Shown: positions 22,996-33,344 of the stretch, in pieces | How positions within the stretch are numbered: the stretch's first letter is position 1 | Layout: each line of letters opens with the position of its first letter | Assembly: GCA_963920635.1 (NCBI GenBank) | Contig: OY987299.1 | Span: forward strand, 22,026,901 to 22,090,900 | Reading direction: 5' to 3' | DNA length: 64,000 nucleotides | DNA from: Pseudeuparius sepicola | Lineage: Eukaryota; Arthropoda; Insecta; Coleoptera; Anthribidae | Position numbers and translations under genes: made by a program | The notes under the pieces: model-generated | What the model was told of the DNA's origin: nothing | Database searches by the model: none | What the model saw: the letters and a program-made list of their open reading frames with translations, nothing else

Positions 22996-22999
22996 TTAA

Positions 23000-24600
23000 A
23001 CGGCCCTAGGGCAGTCCCGCGCATGCGCTGTCAAACACACAAATTGCAAATACGCATGTCCACTAGGACTATTTATTGATATTATTATTATTTTTAATTC
23101 GTCAACAATGTTCGACGCATACTACTTATTAATTATAGAAAAAATCTAGTCAACACTACTGACAAATTCGTGTGCTGCCCTGCGCTGCGTCTCAATCAGT
23201 AATAAAATTTCGTAAAATTAAGACATTAAAAGTGGTCACATTAAGTCTACATTTTAAAACAACTTTAATTTTTACATGAATATTTACACGGGCATGCATC
23301 ATAATACATAATACAAGCCTTTAGTGTAAAATTTACCATTTTCGGGGACATATTTTACGACATCTGGTGAATGAAGGACTTCATAAACACGCGTAAATGT
23401 GCTTTTGCACGTGCATTTTGTAATGTCCATTTGTGCATCGCCCATAGGCCCATGCGCAGATTGAAAATTAGCTACAGGCAGCTATAGGGGCGGACTTGTC
23501 CAGCACTCTATTTATACATGTGTAATAATATCTATGATTTTGTCCTATAAAGAAAATAAAACTGTATCCCAACGCTCATGCACATGGATTTTCTTGGGCT
23601 GCCTGCCCTGCCGTGGCTTGCGTCGCTTGAGTATCAATGTGCGCCTTGCCTAAGGATAATAATTGTAATTACATTTTATTTGTTTTCGTTCCAAAATTAA
23701 AGTAGGAAAGTTGTGTGCCAGTGTAAAAGGTGTGCCAGGATATTTTGCGGACGGTTTCGACAATGCTTCTGACTATCTGTCTTCTTTAATCTATGTTAAA
23801 ACTTACAAATTCAGTTTTTAAAGTTATTAAAGGAAACAAAAAACATTATTTATTCTCAAAAATATTATTAAAAGATAAACTATAAAACTTGCAACTTATA
23901 TTTCACTTAATCATTGTAGGGACTAAACTGTCACTTTTAAACCCTTGGAACTAAAATTTAGTCCCTAAATTGCACGTTTTAGCAACCAAGGCGATTTTTT
24001 AATTTCCAAGATAAATATGATTTTTCGAAACTAATCTGTTATGGCATAAATTTCCTTATTTCCAAGCCGGACACCAGAAGATGAAATTTCAATGGGCGTG
24101 TTGTCAACTTAATCTGTTTAGTGTAACAGCAACAGTTATATAATCTTCTTATCCGGGGACATACGGTATAGGTTTCACCTCGACATTCCCTTATTTCTGG
24201 ATTTTTGCAAAGGAACTGCTACTTGGCCTCTAGAAGGAGAGCTCATAAAAATGCTATAAAAATATTCCACGAAAAAATTTTCTCTACTCTATAAAATGGC
24301 CGTTAATTTCTGTCGCGTTGTCCGTTGTCGTGTATAGAAAGACGTATCGTTTGATTTTGTGATGCCCCGATAGGAGCTCCAAGAAATTCTTATAAAATTA
24401 TTAAATTCAGGTTGCGATATTGGGACCCTGGCTTCAGTCGAATGAATAAATTCTTTGTAATATTTTTATGGTGTTAATATAAACATCAAAGCATCGCAGG
24501 TGGCCTGATTTCGTGGAAAGGCGATCGAGTTCTCGCGCTCGGATCACACCCCCCGAATCTCTCTGAAAAACAACTGCCCTGACCATATAAGGTAATCCTG
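23000..24600. other. Intergenic DNA, nothing certain
   Basis: Long stretch with no convincing coding or repeat structure. 24160-24633 becomes less AT-rich just before the possible exon at 24634 and could contain its 5' UTR; this is speculative. Confidence 0.45.
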
Positions 24601-24633
24601 AAAATCTCAGTGAAGAATTGGAACGCGAGAAGC

Positions 24634-24746
24634 ATGAATCAGTTCCGAACCAACGATCGGCCGCTGAAAGCTCTGCCAGAAAGCTACGAGCCCCAAGTAC
24701 TACCCAGAAAGACCCTGCTAGCTATGGCTGTTGGACTGACCAAAAA
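24634..24746 (+). CDS. Possible orphan first coding exon
   Basis: ATG at 24634 opens 37 codons plus two bases, starting MNQFRTNDRPLKALPESYEP and ending LAMAVGLTKK at a strong donor, AAAAA|GTAAGA. If unspliced, the next codon is TAA (38 aa). Codons are markedly GC-richer (CGG, CCG, CTG, GAG CCC) than the surrounding DNA, which is why it stands out. An in-frame stop lies upstream at 24580, so this could be a first exon. I do not recognise the protein and no second exon was identified. It could also be a retroelement or exapted fragment. Confidence 0.35.
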
Positions 24747-24749
24747 GTA

Positions 24750-26064
24750 AGAATTTGATTACTAGCGACAGTAGATAATGTTCTTTTGTGTTTATTTCGG
24801 AAATCAGTAATTTTTAATATTGAAATGGGGATTATATTTTAAATTTAAATTAATTTATTTTACTAAAAATAATTATTGGGAAATTATGTCTTTTTTGTAC
24901 TTGTCTATATTTGACACTACGATCTTGAGTAGTAATAATATACTGAATGTTTAATAATAATTGTTCACAGTTTAGAAACCCTTGTTCATTCTTGTTTTTT
25001 ATGTTATCATTTAATTATTTTTTATTTATGCCATATTGTCATCCGGTACTGTACTATATTTTAGTAAAAGATTATTTTGCTTAGGTTTTGAAATTTTTCA
25101 CTGTTTATTGGAGAGGGATTGAATTCTGTTGTCTTGTGTATTGCACGGAGTGCAACTAATAATTATTATTCTCAACTGTCAAAGTATATTCTCATATTGA
25201 AATCTAGTTTCATTTTTATTGGAACTAACTTTGTCAATTTTACTAATTTTATTCTTAAGAAACTTGTTAAACTACTATACCCTGTGTCTCCGTTACATCC
25301 TTAGACTAACACTAAAATAAAAACTTGTAGGCCACCCTGTATAATACCGCTCGCCAATTAACATCTAACAGAGTAGGATTACTACAATTTCAAAATAGTT
25401 AAAAGTTGTTTACCTACTTGTATAAAAGCCGAATGTGAAGAAATTCCATGACTTTACCCTTTCGCTCGGAGACCATCCTATATAGAAAGAAAATAACGGC
25501 ACGATTCATGATGGAATTATCAAATTCATCCCATTTCATGCACCGCTCCCCCGCCAGCTAACATTTTTGTCTAGGTCGTTCGGCGCATTCCATGTAAATT
25601 TACAGACGAGTGTGACCTATCGATTATTAATAGAATAATTCCGAGCATGCCACTTTAATAATTTTACCAGGCACTTTTCTGAATAGTTAAATTAACTACC
25701 TACTAATTACATATTACCTATCTATTAATTATTCTTAGGCGTCTCATACATATATATTTGCAATTTTTATACTCTATTATCTAAAAAGATTATAAAAATG
25801 TAAGAAATCACGGTCAAATTAAATTGAGTCCAATCATCACAAAAATCTTCAAAATAAAAAAGATGAACTGCCTTTTTTACTTCGTACCAAAATGTTTTAC
25901 TTCAAGAATTTCAGTAAAACCTGAAAATGATCCATTTTTGAATTTTAGTATATTATTCATTAAGTTATAGCAAACAAGTTTTGTTATAGTTTTCTTTATT
26001 ACTTTAAATCTGCCAGCTGGGAGTAAAAATGCAAGCAAGTCAAAAACGCCATAATATTCCTGAT
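24750..26064. other. Intergenic AT-rich DNA
   Basis: No supported gene, RNA or repeat. Short ORFs here have AT-driven composition and no recognisable motif. Confidence 0.5.
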
Positions 26065-26855
26065 ATACAGGGTGATTCAGTATTATTCTTGGACACTTCA
26101 ACAGGTGATAGAAAACCAAAAAATAACCGAACTTTCTTGTGTAAGGTCTTTAAGGTCTTATAAAAAAGTTACGGGGTGTTCAAGTAGGAAAAAATATGTG
26201 GACTTTATTGAATATTTTGCAAAGTAGTAGAGATATTTAAGTCATATTTGGTACACATTGTAATAGCATGGGTTAGCATAAAACCTGTTAATATCAAGCA
26301 CCTTTAACAACCAGTGGCGGAGAAGTGGGCAATTATAGTCCAATAATTGTTTTTAGAAAAATCACCTTGTATTGCAATACCATGTATTCAATTTCTTATG
26401 TAAATTTTAACTGTTAACACAAACGTTCTCTTGACATTTTTTATGTGTCTTGGTTTTGTGGCAAATTTGATTTTTTTGTATTATTCTGGGGCATTTCTGA
26501 AAAATTATCTAAAACATTTGCTCCATAAGTAAGACTTAAAGTAGAAATAATGTGTTTATTACTTTAAATAAAGTAACTTTTTCTAATAAACTTATCTCTA
26601 TTTTTTAAGGCTACACTTTTGAAGATAGAGGTTCTAAAACATTTAAGGAAGATACCATTAATGTTACCCTCTGTGCCTTGAAAAGTAAAACCTTGAATCG
26701 GTAAGTTTATTGGGCAAAGTTACTGTATTTAAATTAAGAAACGCATTTTTTCTACTTTGAGTCTTACCTATGCAGTGAATTTTTGGGTTAATTTTTCAGA
26801 AATATCCCGAAATAATAGGAAAAAATCAGATTTGCTATGAAACCATAACACATTA

Positions 26856-28556
26856 TACAGTGTGTCCCACTTAAGGACTGACCACCCCTGTAAAATTTTT
26901 ATTTATAGCTCGATTTTCATAAACTTTTTTTTGTTGGATAAAGCTTCAAAAATGGCATCAAACACATAATTCAGGTGCCTCGTGCGTTAAAGTCATGGCC
27001 CACTGAGACGGTGTTTTAGTACTGAAATTTCAAGAAGTACTATTAGGGATTTTTTTAGAGGAAAATTAATGCCAGACTCTTATTCTGCACTGTTCGAAAC
27101 CCAAGCGTACCAATTTGCATTGCCGTAGCTCTACAGGGAGTTTCAAAATTTTTATTGCCACACTTAAGGGCTGACCACCCCCGTAAAATTTTTATTTATA
27201 GCTCGATTTTCGTAAACTTTTTTTGTTGGGTAGAGCTTTAAAAATGGCATTAAATGCATAATTCAGGTGCCTCGTGCGGTTAATTCATGGCCCAATAAGA
27301 CGGTGTTTTAGTGCTGAAATTTCGAGAAGTACCTACTATTACGGATTTTTTAGAGGAAAATCAATGTCAGATTCCTATTCAGCATTGTTCGAAACCCAAA
27401 CGTACCAATTTGCTTTGCCGTAGCTCTACAGGGAGTTTCAAAATTTTTATTGCCACACTTAAGGGCTGACAACCCTCGTAAAATTTTTATTTACAGCTTG
27501 ATTTTCGTAAACTTTTTGTTGGGTATAGCTTTAAAAATGGCATTAAATGCATAATTCAGGTGCCTCGTGAGTTAAATTCATGGCCCACTGAGACGATGTT
27601 TTAGTGCTGAAATTTCGAGAAGTACTATTATGGATTTTTTAGAGGAAAATTAATGCCGGTTTCTTGTTCAGCGTTGTTGGAAACCCAAACGTACCAATTT
27701 GCATTACCACTGTTCCACAGGGTGTTTCAAAAAAATTGAAAGGGAAAGTAAGGCCGGATTGGTATATGCAGTGAGAGGTTCCAAACAAAAACGTACCTAC
27801 TAATTTGTAATTAATTTTCTTAATTTCTGGTAAGTTGGTCACTGAAACATTCATGAGGAACTCATATTCTTTAAAAAATTTATTAGCGAACAAATTTTTT
27901 ATTTAATTTAATATCATAAAATACATGAATAAACAACACAACATAACATAAACTCAAATTTCAGTCATTTCAATTAGTCCTCCATTTTCTAATGCAAATT
28001 GGTACGTTTGGGTTTCCAACAACGTTGGATAAAAATCTAGCATTAATTTTTCTCTAAAAAAGTCCCTAATAGTACTTCTCGAAATTTCAGCACTAAAACT
28101 TCGTCTCAGTGGGCCATGAATGCAACGCACGAGGCACCTAAATTACGCATTTAATGCCATTATTGAAGCTCTATCCGACAAAAAAAAGTTTATGAAATCG
28201 TTCTGTAAAAATAAAAATAAAAATTTTACAGGGGTGGTCACTAATTAAGTGGGACACTAAAAATTTTGAAACACCCTGTAGAGCTATGGTAATGCAAATT
28301 AGTACGTTTGGGTTTCGAACAACGCTGAATAAGAATCCGGCATTGATTTTCTTCTAAAAAAATCCCTAATAGTACTTTTCGGAATTTCAGCACTAAAACG
28401 CCGTCTCAGTGGGCCATGAATTTAAGGCACGAGGTACCTGAATTATACATTTAATGCCATTTTTTAAGCTCTATCCAACAAAAAAAAGTTTAGGGAAATC
28501 GAGCTATAAATAAAATTTTTACAGGGGTGGTCAGTCCTTAAGTGGGACACACTGTA
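26856..28556. mobile_element. Foldback element of five 293-bp units
   Basis: Begins TACAGTGTGTCCCACTTAAG and ends with the complement, TA at both ends. It contains three direct units (CTTAAGG at about 26870, 27163 and 27458) each with CTGACCACCCC, AAAATTTTTATTTATAGCTC, GGTGCCTCGTG and CGAAACCCAAACGTACCA, then two inverted units (about 27985-28258 and 28270-28550). Both tandem amplification and inversion are therefore present. Confidence 0.85.
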
Positions 28557-28840
28557 TATATGAAAAAATGCTAAGAGAACGTTTTTGCTTAAAATTAAAA
28601 TTTACATAAGAAACTGAAAACATTTTATTGCTACAAGGTGATTCTTTATTTAACAAATGTACTAATTACCCACTTCCCCGCCACTGGTTGTTCAAGGTGT
28701 TTGATATTAACCCAATCCGTTATAACGTGCACCAAATATGACTTAAATATCTCAGCTAGTTTGGTAAATATTCAATAAAGTCCACAAATTGTTTCCAACT
28801 TTAACACCCTGTAGCTTTTTTATAAGGCCTTAAAAATATA

Positions 28841-29567
28841 TACAGTGTGTCCCAATTTGATACTGGACGCCTCAGAAATATATGAAGGACAAGGAAAACA
28901 AATGATCTCAATTTTTTTATTAGTACTTAGTCCCAAGGGAGAGTATCTCGTAGGCGGTGATATTTGGATGGGGTAATTAATTCATAGCCTGCTAGGATTT
29001 TTTAAAATGGCAAATTTTCATGAAACCCTATTAGGAATTTTTTTACGACAAAATGTTATTAAGGAAACCTTTTCAGAATAAAAAACTGAGTAGATCTGAA
29101 AAATTTCAAAAGTCTAGGCCTACTTTGATTTTTAGCTTTTTCGTCTTTTTTTCCCACATTTTTCATAGAAATGTGTCCTTTCTGGAGCTTTTAAGTCAAA
29201 ATATTATTAAGGAAACTCGATTATCGTGAAAAAATAAAGGACACTTTTTTAAGCAAAAGTGGGAGATAAATCTAAAAATCAAAGTAGGCCTAGACTTTTG
29301 AAATTTTGCGAATTCACTCAGTTTTTTATTCTGAACAAGTTTTCTTAATAACATTTTGTCGTAAAAAAATCCCTAATGGGGTTTCTTGAAAATTTGCTAT
29401 TTTAGAAAATCATAGCAGGCCATGAAATAATTACCCGGTCTTACCTAATACTACCGCCTATGAGATACTCTCCCTTGGGACTACCAACAAAAAAATAGAG
29501 ACTATTTGTTTTCCTATGCCCTTCATATATTTCTGAAGTGTCCAGTATCAAATTGGGACACACTGTA
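28841..29567. mobile_element. Foldback element, TACAGTGTGTCCCAATTTG ends
   Basis: About 727 bp. Left TACAGTGTGTCCCAATTTGA, right TCAAATTGGGACACACTGTA, TA at both ends; the arms include CTTCATATATTTCTGA and GGGAGAGTATCTC. Sub-motifs (AGTAGGCCTAGACTTTTGAA, CTGAACAAGTTT) recur at 46540-46640 and 52000-52080. Confidence 0.82.
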
Positions 29568-29629
29568 GTTTATAAAAGAAAGTGCGCTTATTATTTGGTT
29601 CTCTATCACCTGTTGAAGTGTCCCAGAAT

Positions 29630-30300
29630 AGGTAATGGGGGTATTGGGACCAACCCCTCCATTTTCCCCCTAAGCCTCGCCCCCTTTCCTAGAGACCAAT
29701 CGTAGCGATCTGAACTATGGCCCGCGACTCCTCACGCCAAGGCCTACTATAAAGACAGGCCCTGGCGCACGGCAGCTTGGGTTTTGAGAAGTTTTCAATG
29801 TTTAAAGTGTTTTTAAGCGTCTTAGTTTATATTTTAGAAACAAGTTTGTGTCTAGTGCGCGTGTGTCCTGGCGGAGGGGAACCGCCCAGGCGTTATTATG
29901 GCCTCGGTGGGAGTCGTGGCGTCCAAGAGTATTGGTGCCGCTCACACCGACGCGTGAGTGCTGTAAAGGGGAATTCTCCCCCGAACCACAGAATAGGGAG
30001 CCCGGAATTCCGGAATGGACTATTATGGACATGGACCGTATTGGACAGTGGAGCCTGATTCACAGAGGGGTGAACTGCTTACGGGAGATCCGCGAGTTCA
30101 GACGGTCCGGGTGGCTGGAAGCCGTTCCCGTTGACCACGTTCGGGTTTGTGTATTTATTGTATTCACCATTCACCTTGTGCGAAATAAATCAGTGTTGTA
30201 ACCGTGTAACCGTTGATTTTCGTTGTCGACCCACGCCCCGATACGGTTTATCTATTCGGTCTTTCACGCTGCCGAACAACTGAGACCTCGTCAATATTTG
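29630..30300 (+). mobile_element. Candidate solo LTR
   Basis: About 670 bp, far GC-richer than its surroundings. CTACTATAAAGACAGG near 29750 is a good TATA box, and GCGAAATAAATCAGTGTTG near 30180 gives AATAAA followed by a GT-rich tail: the U3-R-U5 layout of a Gypsy-type LTR. No adjoining gag-pol was seen, hence solo. Exact TG...CA ends and target duplication were not resolved. The ORFs in it (e.g. 117 codons from 29848) lack known motifs. It could instead be a GC-rich host promoter. Confidence 0.45.
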
Positions 30301-31859
30301 CAGTATACCTACTGAGGTTAGTTTTCATTTTTATTTCGTAAAAAATAACCTAAATACCAAATATTGAGTCTGTTTATATTATATTTATACATATTACAAA
30401 AGCCAGGAAGAAAGTGTCGCCATAACAAACATTTGTTTTGCCTCGGGATGAAAATTTCCGCCAAAAATGGATTCGTCAAATCCCAACTGAGATTTATTTT
30501 CTAAAAAACCCTTAAGTATGTGTGACTAACACATTTTCAAGAAAGTGAAACAATAATTAAAGTGGACAAATGTGTTGTGGGAGGAAAATACCTATAGAGA
30601 ATATCACCTAAGCTAAAGGAAGGTGATGTCCCAACAATTTTTGAGAAGTGCCAAAATATTGTGAGTGCAGTGCCGTTTAACTCTCAGCCCAAAACAGCTG
30701 AGGCAGGTTGAAAATTTTGAAAAAACAATTAGAGAAAGCTTGGATGCACAAAACCAATAATGTAATAGATGAAAAAAAACGAAATTACGAAATTTGTTTT
30801 TTCTACTTATCTCCAAAAATGCCTTTCATTATATAGGACTAAGTTGGTCACGTGACTACGCGATTATGCGTTAGCGCCGTGGCCTGTCTTTATCGTTGGC
30901 CTCGTCATCTTATCATGTGACGTCACAAATTGTTTCACAGCTGTCAAAAATTTCTTGAACAGGTAAATCAAAATAATATTAAAGCCAAAAGGTCGTCGCA
31001 CCACGTGAGGTCACCCAATCTGCTACACTGGGAAGTCTTTCTTCACCTGTTGAATTTCTAACAAAACGTTTGGTGCATTTTAAAATTGATAAACTACGTT
31101 CAACTGAAGCACTTGTCGAAATCGTTATCGTTAACACTATAGTTCACATAACTTTATCACTACCACTAATTCTAAACCTGAAAGGCCAGCATATTTAAAG
31201 GAGTTCTTTGACAAATTTGTTGAAACTACACAGTTCGTTAAATTTCTTCTACTGTATAAATTGTCTTTTGACGTTTTTGTGGAGGTTATTAATGTCCGAA
31301 AAACCGTTCGAATTCCAGGGAATTTTCTCACTCAAATTAAAAAGCAAACACGACCAGCATAATATTTTGCAACCCGTTAACCATTCATACTTCTTATACA
31401 AATCCATTTTAGTATCTAGTACCTAGATTTCGAACCCACTTATCGACTTTTGTTACTAATATAATTGATGGCATAGGCCTATACCTGACGAAACAATGTC
31501 ACATTTCTCTTGAAAAACGCATTGGGAAAATCTGTTCTTCAATAAACTGCACACTACCTACACATACACATTTATCGTCTATACCACTGGCAATCCCGAC
31601 GTCAAGGTTTCAGTATTAATGTTCGTTGAAAAGCGACCGCAATCGAAATTTTGGTAATTAGATCCACGAATAAATAGCTCAATATAATCAGCGCACTGGC
31701 CAGGGTTATTGCTAATTCTACGTGTTTGGAATTCCTTAGATTGATTTATTAGTTACTTTAGTTTGTCTCCCAGATTTCCGTTTACTACCCAGTTTAGTAG
31801 ATCCTACATTCATAATGTTATTCTGAAAATTTGGAACAAAAGAAAACTTCTGGGGATCT
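30301..31859. other. Intergenic, no supported gene
   Basis: No clear exon or complete repeat; 30840-31060 is locally GC-richer. Short ORFs here carry no recognisable motif. Confidence 0.45.
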
Positions 31860-31860
31860 A

Positions 31861-32880
31861 TACAGGGTGTAACTGAACTCATGGTCAAAAATGAAACCAC
31901 GTATCCTTGTTTCTCCTACGGGCCATAGTTTTTTTATACAGAGCGTAGAAGTTTGGAGAAAAATACACATATTTCTTAGTATCTCTAGAAGTATACGAGC
32001 TATTTTGTTCAAACTTGGCGTGTCACATGGGCAGATGAGCCATCAAACTTAAGGTTGACATGAAGATCCTGAGGCTCCCAGTTGCGGAGATACAGGGTGT
32101 TATTAAAATTAATTAGTTCGGAAAAATATGAATACCCCGTATAATCGCATATTTTAAATTTGTTTTGAGTGGTGAATAGAATGGTTAACAAAAAGTATAT
32201 CTTAGTATTTTTTCATATTCGCAGCCGTTTCTTAATTATTTTCAAAGAACGGTAACACTGCAATGAACAATAATCACTTTAAAATTAAATCTAGCAATCT
32301 ATGGATGCCAATTAAACTTTATTTAACAAAATACAAAAACGATAATAAAAGAAATGTAATGCTATTAGAAAATTAAATTATTAAATGTTCGAAATGACCG
32401 CCGTCTCTTTCAATTCACGCAACTATGCGTTTCCGCATGTTTATTATTGTCATTGGCAAGTCCATAGCAAAAGTGCATATCAGTCAATTCTTCGAATGAA
32501 AATATCATTTTTCAAAATATTGATAGGTACTAAAGTGCAAAGTTGGCAGCCAAATGATTCGAATAATTCCAAGTTTAAGTGCCATCCACAGATTGTTGGA
32601 ATTATTATTCTTAAAATGACTTGTTTATTACAGCATTGCCGTTCTTTGAAAATAATTAAGAAATGGCTGAGAATATGAAAAAAAATACTAAGAGATACTT
32701 TTCGTTAAATATTGAATTTACCATTCAAAACAAATTTAAAAAATGCGATTATACAGGCTATTCCTATTTTTCTGAACTTTTAATAACACCCTGCATCTCC
32801 GCAACTGGGGGCCACAGAAGCTTCATATTAACCTTTTGACAGCTCATCCGCTCATGTGAATAAGCAGCTTCGAAAGCCGC
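31861..32880. mobile_element. Foldback region with TACAGGGTG ends
   Basis: TACAGGGTGTAACTGAACTC at 31861 marks one element end. Arms 32024-32430 and about 32440-32880 pair imperfectly: CTCCCAGTTGCGGAGATACA with the complement TGCATCTCCGCAACTGGG, TTTCAAAGAACGGTAAC with complement, and CACATGGGCAGATGAG with CTCATCCGCTCATGTG. Divergence between the arms suggests an old insertion. Confidence 0.65.
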
Positions 32881-33344
32881 ATCCACCGAAACGTACAAGC
32901 CCGGCTCTAGTTGAAGGTGCTCAAAGATATCACATTTTTAATTGACGAAAAAATTCAACACAATATGAACGAAAACATAATAGTTTAATTTGAATTCACG
33001 GAATCAGGGGAAGCGGTGCTTCCATCGCTTCCATTGGCTGCACGCCACTTTCTGACGTATTAAAAAAATACCAGTGAGGTTCTAAATACGACTATTTTTC
33101 TGTACTCATATACCATTCCCTACTTTCGTACAAGTACCTACCATTCTTGTGAGGTACCTATATATTTTTTTAAAAGTCAAAAATAAAGAAGTTTTCCAAT
33201 ATGTTGCATACTTTTTGGGACATACTGTATATGAGAGGCAGAACGTGGGAAGAAGGCAAACACAGTTATGTTTTTTATCGTTTTATAATGATTTATATTT
33301 TTTACAAAAACACTCGCAGACGCAAAACTTTGAACTTGTTAGAC

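Larger units (their letters stand above)
26065..29626. mobile_element. Nested foldback complex
   Basis: Outer arms: TACAGGGTGATTCAGTATTA... on the left, with CTTGGACACTTCAACAGGTG matched by CACCTGTTGAAGTGTCCCAG at the right; inner arm segments (e.g. 26240-26640 against 28570-28830) also pair. Two further foldbacks sit inside (26856-28556 and 28841-29567). The expected right outer terminus is replaced by the GC-rich LTR-like block starting near 29630. No transposase was seen. Confidence 0.75.

Noticed and set aside
29848..30201. 117-codon ORF in GC-rich DNA
   Set aside because: Lies inside an LTR-like block with TATA and AATAAA signals; overlaps other frames on both strands and has no recognisable motif.
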